22,989 bases of DNA from an uncultured Collinsella sp. Its GTDB lineage: Bacteria > Actinomycetota > Coriobacteriia > Coriobacteriales > Coriobacteriaceae. This document shows, piece after piece, positions 7,592 to 16,287 of this stretch. The notes under the pieces were generated by a model that was not told the origin of the DNA, made no database searches, and saw only the letters and a list, made by a program, of their open reading frames with translations. A program made the position numbers and the translations under genes. Every line of letters begins with the position of its first letter. Position 1 is the stretch's first letter. The stretch spans positions 1 to 22,989 of the forward strand of contig CABQHT010000029.1 of assembly GCA_902464035.1 (NCBI GenBank), read 5' to 3'.

Positions 7592-8467
7592 ATGCCACAG
7601 AACGCACAGCCTCTTTTGCAGGTGAGCGGTTTGACCAAAAGCTATGAGGGCAAACGAGGGTCTCAAGAACAGCACCACGCGCTTTCGGGTGTGGATTTTA
7701 CCTGCGGCGAGGGAGAGTTCGTTACGGTGATCGGCCCTTCGGGCGCCGGCAAGTCGACCTTTTTGCGCTGTATCAATCGCCTTATCGAGCCCACGGAGGG
7801 TTCGGTTGTTTTTAACGGCCAGGACATCACGCATCTGCGCCGCAACAAGCTGCGCGGCGTGCGCACGCAGATCGCCATGATCTTCCAGAACTACAATCTG
7901 GTGTATCGTCTCACGGCTATTCAAAACGTGCTGCATGGTCGCCTGGGCTACAAGGGGGCTGTGGCTGGATCGTTGGGCCTGTACAGCGAGGGTGAGAAAC
8001 TCCGTGCGTTCGAGCTGCTTGACGAGGTTGGCCTGGGCGAGTTTGCCTATCGTCGCGCCGACCAGCTTTCGGGCGGCCAGAAGCAGCGCGTGGGTATTGC
8101 CCGTGCGCTCATTCAAGACCCGCGCATCATCCTGTGCGACGAGCCGATTGCGAGCCTTGACCCCAAAAGCAGCCGTGCTGTTATGGAACACCTGCGCCGC
8201 GTAACTCGTCAACATGGCATTACCTGTATCGTCAACCTGCATCAGGTGGATATGGCGCTTGAGTTCTCCGACCGTATCGTGGGCCTGCGTGCGGGCGAGA
8301 AGGTGTTCGAGGGCGCCCCTGCCGAGCTCACGCCCCAGACGATCGCCACCATTTACGGTGACGACGAAGAAGGCCGTATTTGCGTTCCTCTTGCCGAGCC
8401 GATCGTCGGCTCGGCGCTTGCATCCGTTGGTATGGCCTCTGCTGCTCCTTCTGGAGCCTTGCAATGA
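7592..8467 (+). CDS. phnC: Phosphonate ABC transporter ATP-binding protein PhnC
   Basis: A 291-residue ABC ATPase energising phosphonate import. Walker A GPSGAGKST is at residues 48-56, the Q-loop lies in IAMIFQNYNLV, the signature is LSGGQKQRVGIARAL, Walker B is IILCDEPIASLD, and the H-loop is in NLHQVDMAL. All are intact. I place the start at the second of two ATGs (7592, not 7586) because GGGAGGG then has a 7-nt spacing. Its stop overlaps the ATG of the next gene (ATGA), so translation of the permease is coupled. Confidence 0.94.
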   Translation: MPQNAQPLLQVSGLTKSYEGKRGSQEQHHALSGVDFTCGEGEFVTVIGPSGAGKSTFLRCINRLIEPTEGSVVFNGQDITHLRRNKLRGVRTQIAMIFQNYNLVYRLTAIQNVLHGRLGYKGAVAGSLGLYSEGEKLRAFELLDEVGLGEFAYRRADQLSGGQKQRVGIARALIQDPRIILCDEPIASLDPKSSRAVMEHLRRVTRQHGITCIVNLHQVDMALEFSDRIVGLRAGEKVFEGAPAELTPQTIATIYGDDEEGRICVPLAEPIVGSALASVGMASAAPSGALQ

Positions 8468-9318
8468 ACGCGGGGGAGTGCGGCGCCATGTCCACAGGCT
8501 CTTTTAGCAATGTGAAAGCGGGGAAAGCCCCCGATTTGGGCTGGTTTAGACGGCGTCAGCTTCGCACGCTCGCAGCGGTCGCGGCCATTGTCTTGGTTGC
8601 CGAGGGGGCATCGCTTGTCAGCGACTTCAGCTTTGGATATGCCCTGGGTTCGGTACCTGCTGCTCTTGCATGGATGCTGCAGAACTTTTGCCCCACGGCA
8701 TCGTCGTTGGGACAGCTGGGCATGATTGCCGCGCAGGTGGTTTCGACGGTGTTCGATTCCATCGCCGCTACGATGCTCGCGGCCTTGCTGGGTATCGTTC
8801 TTGCGGTACTGGGCTGCTCGAGCGTCGGTGTCGAAAATGGCATCGTGCGCGGTGTCATTCGCATCTTCGCTAATATCTTTCGCAATGTTCCCATGATCGC
8901 ATGGGCGCTGCTGTTGCTCCTTTCGTTCAAGCAAAACGAGTTCACGGGCTTCCTCGCGCTCTTTTTGGCGACGTTTGGCCAGATCACGCGCTTTTTTCTG
9001 GACACGCTCGACGAAATTCCTTGCGGTCCCATCGAGGCGTTGCGCAGCTGCGGAGCAAGCTTTTGGCAGATTGTCTTTCAGGCGGGTCTGCCGCTTGCCG
9101 TGGCGGAGCTTATGAGCTGGACGCTCTATATGGTCGAGACCAATATTCGCGAGGCCACGTTGGTGGGCCTGCTTACCGGTACGGGTATCGGCTTTGCCTT
9201 TAACCTGTACTACGCGTCTTTTCGCTATGACTGCGCCGGCCTCGTGATTCTCGTGACCATTGTTTTGGTGCTCGTGGTCGAGGCGATTTCCAACGCAGCA
9301 AGAAGGTCGATGATCTAA
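8464..9318 (+). CDS. phnE: Phosphonate ABC transporter permease PhnE (first copy)
   Basis: A 284-residue integral membrane permease. It has an N-terminal cytoplasmic stretch followed by about six hydrophobic segments. The EAA coupling loop is EALRSCGASFWQIVFQAGLP, which docks on the ATPase. The start at 8464 overlaps the phnC stop (ATGA) and has GGAG 7 nt upstream. A second ATG at 8488 behind GGGGGAG is almost as good and would drop 8 residues. It is followed directly by a second permease gene (TAATG overlap at 9316-9320), so the transporter probably uses a heterodimeric membrane domain. Confidence 0.92.
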   Translation: MNAGECGAMSTGSFSNVKAGKAPDLGWFRRRQLRTLAAVAAIVLVAEGASLVSDFSFGYALGSVPAALAWMLQNFCPTASSLGQLGMIAAQVVSTVFDSIAATMLAALLGIVLAVLGCSSVGVENGIVRGVIRIFANIFRNVPMIAWALLLLLSFKQNEFTGFLALFLATFGQITRFFLDTLDEIPCGPIEALRSCGASFWQIVFQAGLPLAVAELMSWTLYMVETNIREATLVGLLTGTGIGFAFNLYYASFRYDCAGLVILVTIVLVLVVEAISNAARRSMI

Positions 9319-10202
9319 TGGATACTTTTGAGCTGACTCCCGCCACGGCCGGTGCGATCGAGCGTTCGCACGCTGGGCATATTCGTCTCGTGTCTCGCCG
9401 GGGGCGCAACTATTCTGTCGTACTTACGCTGGGCATTCTGTGCCTCTTGACGGTCATAACGTTTGTGCGTATGGATTTTGGCACGGTTGACCTTGACCGC
9501 GCTGTTGCCCAAACCTGGTCTGACTTTTGCGCCATGATGTTTCAGCCAGCGCTGGATCCGCCGCTTGGAGCCGCGCATTTTACGTGGTCAAAGGTTGCCG
9601 AGAGCACACTGGTGACCATCGCGGTCACCGTGCTGTGCACCATCATCTCGGCCATCATCTCGTTTTTCTTGGCGCTGGCGGCATCCGAGAACCTCTCGAG
9701 TCCACTCGTTTCCAACGTGGTTAAAGGGTTTGTTGCCGTTATTCGAGCGATCCCGACGATCCTGTGGGTGCTCGTTTTCACCGTGGCCATCGGCCTTGGA
9801 TCCGAGGCAGCGGTGCTGGGGATTTCCTTCCACTCCATCGCCTACCTCACCAAGAGCTATTCCGAATCGTTCGAAGAAATCGATGTCAATGTGATCGAGG
9901 CGCTCTCCGCGAGTGGCGCGAGCTTCTGGCAGATCGTGTTCCAGGCTATCTGTCCGGCAACCATTACCAAGCTGCTCTCGTGGACATTCATTCGCTTTGA
10001 GATCAATTTCGCCAACGCGGTGGCCGTGGGCGCCTTCGCGGGCGCGGGCGGTATCGGCTTCCAGCTGTATCAGGCGGGCAACTACTACTACAACCTGCAC
10101 GAAGTCGGCGTGATTGTCTACGTGTGCCTGGCGGTGTCCTTTGCGCTCGAATACATTTCGGTTCGCCTGCGCCGCCGCTACATCATCGATTCCGATAACT
10201 AA
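9318..10202 (+). CDS. phnE: Phosphonate ABC transporter permease PhnE (second copy)
   Basis: A 294-residue permease paralogous to the gene just upstream. The EAA loop EALSASGASFWQIVFQAICP shares GASFWQIVFQA with the first copy, which points to an old tandem duplication. The N-terminal 35 residues are hydrophilic, then about six membrane segments follow, the first ILCLLTVITFV. The start codon overlaps the stop of the first permease by one base. The C-terminus ends with a basic RLRRRY segment on the cytoplasmic side. The next gene, phnG, begins 12 nt later, so transport and catabolism are on one transcript. Confidence 0.92.
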   Translation: MDTFELTPATAGAIERSHAGHIRLVSRRGRNYSVVLTLGILCLLTVITFVRMDFGTVDLDRAVAQTWSDFCAMMFQPALDPPLGAAHFTWSKVAESTLVTIAVTVLCTIISAIISFFLALAASENLSSPLVSNVVKGFVAVIRAIPTILWVLVFTVAIGLGSEAAVLGISFHSIAYLTKSYSESFEEIDVNVIEALSASGASFWQIVFQAICPATITKLLSWTFIRFEINFANAVAVGAFAGAGGIGFQLYQAGNYYYNLHEVGVIVYVCLAVSFALEYISVRLRRRYIIDSDN

Positions 10203-10214
10203 GGAAAGATTTGC

Positions 10215-10676
10215 ATGCTAACAAGAAGAGAGAGAACCGAGGTTCTGGTTGAGGGCGGCCCTGCGCTTGCGCTCGAACTCGAGAGGCTGGTCGAGGCCGA
10301 GCTGTCGCCTGAAGATATCGTACCTGCGCATCAGGGGCTTGTGATGACTCAGGTGCGCGAGACGGCTCGCAATACCCGTTTTTACTTGACCGAGGTGCTT
10401 GTTACCGAGAGCCGCGTGCGCATTGGTGATGCTGATGGTCTGGGTGTGCTTATGGGAGCCGACGCCGCGCACGCTCGCGCGCTTGCGGTGATTGATGCCG
10501 CTTATGCAATGGATCCGGCGCCGGTCTGCCTGGCGGAACTTGAGCGCCGCGTCGAGGAGGCGCGTGCTGCCATGTTTGAGCGCACGGCTGCGCAGGATGC
10601 TCGCACCTATGTGTCGCGTGTCGAGTTCGATGAGATGTCTGGCCAGGACATGAGTGTTCAGGCGGTGGTCAAATGA
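10215..10676 (+). CDS. phnG: C-P lyase core subunit PhnG
   Basis: A 153-residue subunit of the PhnGHIJ core complex. With PhnH, PhnI and PhnL it forms alpha-D-ribose 1-alkylphosphonate 5-triphosphate from ATP and phosphonate. Family features include the start RRERTEVLVEG, the motif GLVMTQVRETARNTRFYLTEVLVTE, and a C-terminal helix rich in Glu/Arg/Ala. Length matches E. coli PhnG (about 150). AAGGAAA lies upstream of the ATG. The last 4 bases overlap phnH. Confidence 0.94.
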   Translation: MLTRRERTEVLVEGGPALALELERLVEAELSPEDIVPAHQGLVMTQVRETARNTRFYLTEVLVTESRVRIGDADGLGVLMGADAAHARALAVIDAAYAMDPAPVCLAELERRVEEARAAMFERTAAQDARTYVSRVEFDEMSGQDMSVQAVVK

Positions 10677-11362
10677 ACGAGCAGGATGAGGTTTTCGATC
10701 GCGACCCGTCCCTTGACGAGCGCGCCTTCGAGCTGCAGGGAACGTTTCGTACGGTTCTGGATTGCATGGCGCGCCCCGGCGAAGTTTGCCGCCTCTCCAT
10801 TACGGACGCCTATGGGGCGGAGGCTGAGCGTTGCGGGCTATTCCCCGCGACGTTGATGCTGGCGGACATGCTGCTCGATAGCGGTACGACTTTTTGCATG
10901 GCGACTACGGGCTTTGTGCGCGCTGCCCGGCAGATTGCGAGCCGAACGCACGTGACTCCTGCGGCGCCGAGCGAAGCTGCGTGCGTGATCGTTCCGGAGG
11001 CTTTTCGGGATGAGGGCGCGGCGAGTGCAATCGCTGCGCTTACGGCAGGGACGCTTGAACAGCCGCATCGCGGCGCGACGGCTATCGTCGAGTGCTCGGT
11101 GCTCCTGGGGCTGGACGCGCAGGGTTTGCGCGTCGGCTCCGCTTCGCACGCGTGTGACAAGAGCTCCTGGGAGCTCACTGGCCCCGGCGTTGACGGCACT
11201 TCGCACTTCTCGTGTGATCGCGGCGACGTCTTGCGCTCGCGTATCGCGCGCCTGGACGAGTTCCCCTGCGGTATCGACTTGATGTTTGTGGACGGGTTTG
11301 GTCATATCGTTTCCGTTCCCCGTTCTAGCGCTTGCAGGGAGGTTGAATCATGGGATATGTAG
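10673..11362 (+). CDS. phnH: C-P lyase core subunit PhnH
   Basis: A 229-residue subunit of the C-P lyase core complex. It starts with an acidic leader and then the family motif AFELQGTFRTVLDCMARPGEV (residues about 17-36), followed by a segment ATLMLADMLLDSGTTFC. The C-terminal SRIARLDEFPCGIDLMFVDG matches the conserved PhnH end, where FP.GID is typical. It overlaps phnG by 4 nt and phnI by 13 nt, so all three are probably translated in tight stoichiometry. PhnH is known to form a dimer with a PLP-transferase-like fold lacking PLP; that is family knowledge, not visible here. Confidence 0.93.
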   Translation: MNEQDEVFDRDPSLDERAFELQGTFRTVLDCMARPGEVCRLSITDAYGAEAERCGLFPATLMLADMLLDSGTTFCMATTGFVRAARQIASRTHVTPAAPSEAACVIVPEAFRDEGAASAIAALTAGTLEQPHRGATAIVECSVLLGLDAQGLRVGSASHACDKSSWELTGPGVDGTSHFSCDRGDVLRSRIARLDEFPCGIDLMFVDGFGHIVSVPRSSACREVESWDM

Positions 11363-12516
11363 CTGTCTCCGGTGGCGAACAGGCAATTGCCTCGTCGCTT
11401 GAGTTGCTTGAGTGCGAGCGTGTTGCGGGCGGCCGTGCGCTCGATCCTGCGCTCATCATCGAGAGCATGCCGCGCGCAGTCGAGCAGGTGCAGTCCGAGG
11501 GTTCCGTTTGGGCTCCCGAGGTTGCTGCGATTGCTCTCAAGCAGGCGTCGGGTTCTATCGAGGAAGCCGTCTTTTTGGTGCGCGCCTACCGTTCCACCCT
11601 CGAGCGCCTCTATACTTCGCGCGTGATCGATACGGGCGAGATGCGCGTTTCGCGTCGTATCTCCGCTGCGTTCAAGGATATCGAGGGCGGACAGATTCTG
11701 GGAGCAACACGCGATTACAGTCATCGCCTTATCAATTTTGATCTAAGCGAAGAGACCGACGCCGATGTTCGTGCCGCGCGTGCTGCCATCGATGAGCGTC
11801 TGGATGAAGCGTCCAAGGCATTTTACGCTGTGGCCGAGACCACGCCTCTCGACCGCGTTCCCAAGGTGTGCGATTACCTGCGCCAGATCGGTATGATCCG
11901 CCCCGTTGCTATCGATGACACCGAACCCGTCGATATCACCAAGACCCCGCTTTTCACGCCGGCGCCGCGCAGCGTTATCCTGCAGGCCCTCTCGCGTGGT
12001 CTCACACAGGCGGTTGTCGCCATCGGGTACGCTGCCATTCGAGGCTTTGGCATTTCCCATCCCACGGTGGGCGAGCTTCGCCGCGGCAGCGTGCCGGTGA
12101 CGATTGATGCCCCCGGAACCGACCCCGCCCAGGCTTCTGCCGACGACGTGTACTATCTGGGGGCACTTCCGGTCTGTGAGGTCGAAAGCCTGATCGCCGA
12201 CGACGAGGTGACCGAGACGGGCGAGCATGTGAACGCGCTCGATGTGGGTTACGGCCTCGTTACCGGCAGCGACGAGAGCAAGGCCATCGCCATGAGCGTC
12301 CTCGACCATTCGCTGCGCGTCGACGACGTTCGCTATCCCACGCAGGATCAGGAGTTCGTGCTCTATCACATCGACGGCGTGGAAGCCACGGGCTTTATCA
12401 GCCATCTTAAGCTGCCGCACTACGTGACGTTCCAGAGCAAGCTCGATGCAGCCCTGCGCTCTATGAATCATGCCGAGGGACAGAAGGAGGACGGTTCTCG
12501 TGCAGCGCAACTATAA
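11350..12516 (+). CDS. phnI: C-P lyase core subunit PhnI (nucleosidase component)
   Basis: A 388-residue subunit, the part of the complex that on its own acts as a purine nucleoside triphosphate hydrolase and in complex displaces adenine from ATP with phosphonate. The start MGYVAVSGGEQAIASSLELLE is the hallmark PhnI N-terminus. Further conserved stretches are SHRLINFDL, ALSRGLTQAVVAIGYAAIRGFG, and HPTVGELRRGSVPV. The C-terminus has DHSLRVDD and ends near a segment for PhnJ contact. GGGAGG lies 7 nt before the ATG. Its 3' end overlaps phnJ by 17 nt. Slightly longer than E. coli PhnI (about 354). Confidence 0.95.
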   Translation: MGYVAVSGGEQAIASSLELLECERVAGGRALDPALIIESMPRAVEQVQSEGSVWAPEVAAIALKQASGSIEEAVFLVRAYRSTLERLYTSRVIDTGEMRVSRRISAAFKDIEGGQILGATRDYSHRLINFDLSEETDADVRAARAAIDERLDEASKAFYAVAETTPLDRVPKVCDYLRQIGMIRPVAIDDTEPVDITKTPLFTPAPRSVILQALSRGLTQAVVAIGYAAIRGFGISHPTVGELRRGSVPVTIDAPGTDPAQASADDVYYLGALPVCEVESLIADDEVTETGEHVNALDVGYGLVTGSDESKAIAMSVLDHSLRVDDVRYPTQDQEFVLYHIDGVEATGFISHLKLPHYVTFQSKLDAALRSMNHAEGQKEDGSRAAQL

Positions 12517-13348
12517 CTTTGCCTTTTTGGACGAGGGCTCCAAGCGCGAGATTCGCCGCGCCATCTTGAAGGCCGTCGCCATTCCCGGATACCAGGTGCC
12601 GTTTGCGAGCCGCGAGATGCCCATCGGCCGCGGATGGGGTACGGGTGGCCTGCAGGTCACGTTGTCGTGCATCGGCCCCGATGACGTGCTCAAGGTAATC
12701 GACCAGGGCTCGGACGCGAGCGTCAATGCCGTGTCCATTCGCAGCCTCGTGCATGAGACTACCGGCGTCGAGACCACTACGTCCACGGCGGACGCGACGC
12801 TCATCCAGAGCCGTCACCGTATCCCTGAGCGTCCGTTGCGGCGCGATCAACTCATGGTGCTGCAGGTTCCCACGCCAGAGCCCCTGCGCACCTACGAGGC
12901 GCGCGAAAGCGTAACGCGCCGTCTGCACGCCGAAGCTGAGTACACCGGTGCATATCTGGAGCTTTTTGAGCAGATTGTGCGCTATGGCTCCACGACCACC
13001 GGTGCCGACCATCCCGTGATGGTGCAGGATCGCTACGTTATGGCGCCGAGTCCCATTCCGCGTTTCGATAACCCCAAGCTCAACGATGCCGAGAATCTCT
13101 TTTTGTTTGGAGCGGGGCGCGAGAAGAAGATCTACGCCGTGCCGCCGCATACCAAGGTCGAATCGCTCGCCTTCGAAGACCATCCCTTTGTGCGTGAGGA
13201 TTTTGAAGGCAAGCGCTGCTGCATCTGTGGGGCGACGGGTGTCTATATGACTCAAACCATCGATCCCGTTACGGGCAAGAAGGCGTGGCAGTGCTCCGAT
13301 ACCGATTATTGCGCAGAGCGTCTCGAGGAGGGCGGAAGTGATGAGTAA
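12500..13348 (+). CDS. phnJ: Carbon-phosphorus lyase PhnJ (radical SAM)
   Basis: A 282-residue catalytic subunit that cleaves the C-P bond of ribose 1-phosphonate 5-phosphate, giving an alkane and 5-phosphoribosyl 1,2-cyclic phosphate. The GTG at 12500 is chosen because AAGGAGG (12484-12490) is well spaced and the protein then starts NYNFAFLDEGSKREIRR as in the family. The upstream in-frame ATG at 12470 lies inside phnI and would put the ribosome binding site within the gene. Near the C-terminus the non-canonical cluster motif CX2CX21C is exact (Cys240, 243, 265), followed five residues later by Cys271, matching E. coli Cys272 that forms the thiyl radical. REMPIGRGWGTGGLQ is also conserved. 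Appears fully functional. Confidence 0.96.
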   Translation: MQRNYNFAFLDEGSKREIRRAILKAVAIPGYQVPFASREMPIGRGWGTGGLQVTLSCIGPDDVLKVIDQGSDASVNAVSIRSLVHETTGVETTTSTADATLIQSRHRIPERPLRRDQLMVLQVPTPEPLRTYEARESVTRRLHAEAEYTGAYLELFEQIVRYGSTTTGADHPVMVQDRYVMAPSPIPRFDNPKLNDAENLFLFGAGREKKIYAVPPHTKVESLAFEDHPFVREDFEGKRCCICGATGVYMTQTIDPVTGKKAWQCSDTDYCAERLEEGGSDE

Positions 13349-14225
13349 AGGCACGACGATGCTTCCCGCTACGGTTCATCATGAATTTAAGGATGAGGCT
13401 CCGGTTTTGTCCGTTCGCCATCTGGCCAAGCGCTTTGGCGCGGGCTGCGACTACTGTCGCGACCCGCATGCCCAACTCGAGCGCAACATCTGCCCCGTGT
13501 GCGGCACGGTGCACGCGGTACGCGACATCTCGCTCGAGGTGCATCGCGGCGAGATTTTGGGCATCGTGGGCGAGTCCGGCTCGGGTAAGTCGACGCTCAT
13601 GCAGTGCCTCTATTTCGACCAGGAGCCCACGGCGGGCGACATGCGCGTTGCCGCATACGACGAGGGCCGGGGCAACTGCTTTGACCTTTCGCGTCAGCAA
13701 AAACGCCTTATCCGCGACGAGATCTTCGGCATGGTCTACCAAAATCCCTACCTGGGCCTGCGCATGAACTTCTCGAGCCTTTCCAATATCGCCGAGAAGC
13801 AGATCGCTGCCGGTATCCGAGACGTTTCCTCCATGGTCGATCGCGGTCGCGAGCTGCTCGATCGCGTGAACATCCCCTTGCGGCGTGAACAGGATCCGCC
13901 GCGCGCGTTTTCGGGCGGTATGCAGCAGCGCGTGCAGATTGCCAAGGCACTTTCCAACCGTCCTCCGCTGCTGTTCTTGGATGAGGTCACCACCGGTTTG
14001 GACCTTTCGGTTCAGGCGCGCGTGCTCGACCTGATTTTGTCGCTGCGACGTGACCTGGGGGTGTCGATGGTCGTGGTGAGCCATGACTTAGGCGTGATTC
14101 GCCTGCTTGCCGACCGCACTATCGTCATGCTTGACGGGCAGGTTATCGAGCATGGCCTGACCGACCAGATCATGCAGGACCCGCAACACGCTTACACCCA
14201 AGAACTCGTCTATTCGCTTCTTTAG
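13341..14225 (+). CDS. phnK: C-P lyase ABC-type ATPase PhnK with N-terminal zinc-ribbon-like insert
   Basis: A 294-residue ABC ATPase subunit that docks on PhnJ in the core complex. Walker A GESGSGKST is at residues 77-85, the signature is FSGGMQQRVQIAKAL, Walker B is LLFLDEVTTGLD, and VSHDLGV supplies the switch His. Between the first beta strand and the Walker A region there is an insert with CxxC-X11-CxxC (Cys36, 39, 51, 54), likely a zinc ribbon, absent from E. coli PhnK. The start at ATG 13341 is preferred over GTG 13338 on spacing from GAGGAGGG. It overlaps the phnJ stop. The Cys insert may mediate contact with PhnJ, but that is inference. Confidence 0.93.
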   Translation: MSKGTTMLPATVHHEFKDEAPVLSVRHLAKRFGAGCDYCRDPHAQLERNICPVCGTVHAVRDISLEVHRGEILGIVGESGSGKSTLMQCLYFDQEPTAGDMRVAAYDEGRGNCFDLSRQQKRLIRDEIFGMVYQNPYLGLRMNFSSLSNIAEKQIAAGIRDVSSMVDRGRELLDRVNIPLRREQDPPRAFSGGMQQRVQIAKALSNRPPLLFLDEVTTGLDLSVQARVLDLILSLRRDLGVSMVVVSHDLGVIRLLADRTIVMLDGQVIEHGLTDQIMQDPQHAYTQELVYSLL

Positions 14226-14236
14226 GAGGCTCGCCG

Positions 14237-15544
14237 ATGTACGTCATCCGCAACGGAATCATTGTTCAACCCGACCGCCTGCTCTTTGGCTACGAGCTTG
14301 TGGTCGAAGACGACAGGATCGCCGCAATTCAGCGCCAAGGCAAATTCGATGCGACCGCCGCGGGAGCCGGCGTTATCGACGCTCATGGTGGCTATGTCAC
14401 GCCTGGTCTTGTGGATATCCATTCCGACTATATCGAGACCGTTATCTCGCCGCGCCCGACGGTGCTCATGGACTTCTCGACGGCATTGTTCGAGGCCGAG
14501 CGTGAGCTCATCGCCCATGGCATCACCACAATGTATCACTCGCTTTCGGCATATGCGCAGGACATCATGGATGCCAAGCCGGTCCGGCGCTGGGAGAACA
14601 CCGAGAAAATCATGGCGCTTATCGCCGGCTGCAAACGCACCGAGGGGCGAAACGCCCATCTGATTCGTCATCGCCTGCACCTGCGTCTTGAGGTCGATAA
14701 CGTCAATCTGGTTGAGCAAGTTGAGGGGCATTTGCGCTCGGACGAGGTGGACGAGCTTTCATTTATGGACCACACTCCCGGCCAGGGTCAATATCGCGAT
14801 ATCGAGATCTGGCGCAAGAGCGTTCGTGGCGATCATGAGCTGAGTGATGAAGAAGCGGCACAGATCGTTGCCGCTCAGCAGGCGGCGCCCAAGCTTTCCT
14901 TTGAGCAGCTCAAATATCTTGCCGATGTTGCCTGCGAAAACGGCATTGCGCTGGCGAGCCACGATGACGATTCGGTCGAGCATCTGGACCTTATGCGTGA
15001 GCTCGGCTGCACGATCTCTGAGTTCCCGGTGAGTTTAGAGGTGGCGCGCGCTGCTCGCGAGCGTGGCATGTCGACCGTCATGGGAACACCCAACATCTTG
15101 CTGGGAAAGAGCCATTCGGGCAATCTTTCGGCGCGCGACGCCGTGTCCAACGGAGTGGCGAGCGTGCTGTGCTCCGATTACTATCCCACGGCAATGCTGC
15201 AGAGCGCCTTTGCCCTGCACCATGATTTCAAGCTGCCGCTTGAAGAGGCGTTTGCCATGCTCACCATCAACCCGGCGCGCGCCGTGCATGCCGACGACCA
15301 GATTGGCAGTCTGGAAGAGGGCAAGAAAGCCGATATTCTGGTCATTCGTGAGGTTGAGGAAGGCCAGCGCACCTATCCCGTGATCACGGCGACGCTGGTG
15401 GATGGCCGTGTGGTTTCGCGCATGTGGTATCCGGCGCTGCCGAGCATGTCTGCCCGTTTTGCCACCGATGCCGCGACGATCGCCGAGACCGCCGACCACG
15501 TGCCGGCAGCCGTGGTGGATACGGATGGATCGGAGGACAAGTAA
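14237..15544 (+). CDS. phnM: Alpha-D-ribose 1-methylphosphonate 5-triphosphate diphosphatase PhnM
   Basis: A 435-residue amidohydrolase-superfamily enzyme that removes pyrophosphate from ribose 1-phosphonate 5-triphosphate to give the 5-phosphate substrate of PhnJ. PhnM signatures: YVTPGLVDIHSDYIE with the metal-binding H62-x-D64, then PRPTVLMDFSTALFEAERELIAHGITTMYHS, the catalytic-barrel segments LRLEVDN and SFMDHTPGQGQY, ALASHDDD, and the closing SDYYPTAML with the conserved Asp. AGGAGG precedes the ATG. It ends in a one-base TAATG overlap with phnL. Its position between phnK and phnL differs from the enteric K-L-M order. Confidence 0.95.
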   Translation: MYVIRNGIIVQPDRLLFGYELVVEDDRIAAIQRQGKFDATAAGAGVIDAHGGYVTPGLVDIHSDYIETVISPRPTVLMDFSTALFEAERELIAHGITTMYHSLSAYAQDIMDAKPVRRWENTEKIMALIAGCKRTEGRNAHLIRHRLHLRLEVDNVNLVEQVEGHLRSDEVDELSFMDHTPGQGQYRDIEIWRKSVRGDHELSDEEAAQIVAAQQAAPKLSFEQLKYLADVACENGIALASHDDDSVEHLDLMRELGCTISEFPVSLEVARAARERGMSTVMGTPNILLGKSHSGNLSARDAVSNGVASVLCSDYYPTAMLQSAFALHHDFKLPLEEAFAMLTINPARAVHADDQIGSLEEGKKADILVIREVEEGQRTYPVITATLVDGRVVSRMWYPALPSMSARFATDAATIAETADHVPAAVVDTDGSEDK

Positions 15545-16278
15545 TGGGCGATTCAATCGAATCCTTTCAGCCTGATGCATGTCCACTCCTTGCGATCGAG
15601 GATCTTTCCAAGGGCTTTACCCTGCATACCGCCGACCGTCGCGTGCGCGGCTGTGAGCATATCTCGCTGAGCGTGCTGCCGGGCGAGTTCGTGGGCGTTA
15701 CCGGCCGCTCGGGCTCGGGTAAATCAACGATTCTCAAGTGCATCTATCGTACGAATCTGCCGGAAAGCGGCCACATCGTGTACGATTCCGAGGCCTTTGG
15801 CCCGGTCGACCTTGCCACGCTCGATGAGCGTCGTGTGATCTATCTGCGCAACTACGAGATTGGCTATGTCTCCCAGTTCCTCGATGCCGTGCCACGTACC
15901 ACGGCCCGTGAAATCGTGCGCGCGAGTGCCGCCGAGGCGTTTGCCGATGAAGATGCGATTGAGGAGGAGACGACGCGTATGCTCGAGCATTTCGACTTCC
16001 CCAAGCCCCTGTGGGACCTGTATCCCAATACGTTCTCGGGTGGTGAGAAGCTCAGACTCAACATCGCGCGCGCTATGGTGCGTCGTCCACGTCTATTACT
16101 GTTGGACGAGCCGACTGCCAGCCTCGATAACGCGAGCAAGGTCAGAGTCCGCGATTTGATTGAGCAACTCAAGGCCGGAGGTACTACGATGCTGGGGATC
16201 TTCCATGATTTGGAGTTTATGGAAGGCGTTTGCGATCGTGAGTACAACATGCAGATTGGTGGGTTTGTCCAGGCATAG
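15544..16278 (+). CDS. phnL: C-P lyase ABC-type ATPase PhnL
   Basis: A 244-residue ABC ATPase required with PhnGHI for forming the ribose phosphonate triphosphate. Walker A GRSGSGKST spans residues 54-62, the signature is FSGGEKLRLNIARAM, Walker B is RLLLLDEPTASLD, and the switch His lies in GIFHDLEFM. It has the PhnL hallmark YLRNYEIGYVSQFLDAVPRTTA around the Q-loop. The start at 15544 overlaps the phnM stop; longer in-frame starts inside phnM have no support. Nine bases separate it from the PHP gene. Confidence 0.95.
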   Translation: MGDSIESFQPDACPLLAIEDLSKGFTLHTADRRVRGCEHISLSVLPGEFVGVTGRSGSGKSTILKCIYRTNLPESGHIVYDSEAFGPVDLATLDERRVIYLRNYEIGYVSQFLDAVPRTTAREIVRASAAEAFADEDAIEEETTRMLEHFDFPKPLWDLYPNTFSGGEKLRLNIARAMVRRPRLLLLDEPTASLDNASKVRVRDLIEQLKAGGTTMLGIFHDLEFMEGVCDREYNMQIGGFVQA

Positions 16279-16287
16279 GAGGGACGG

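Noticed and set aside
6308..8464. 718-aa open frame on the minus strand opposite phnD and phnC
   Set aside because: It spans two clearly real + strand genes and a hairpin gap, has no recognisable domain, and is a shadow of codon bias.
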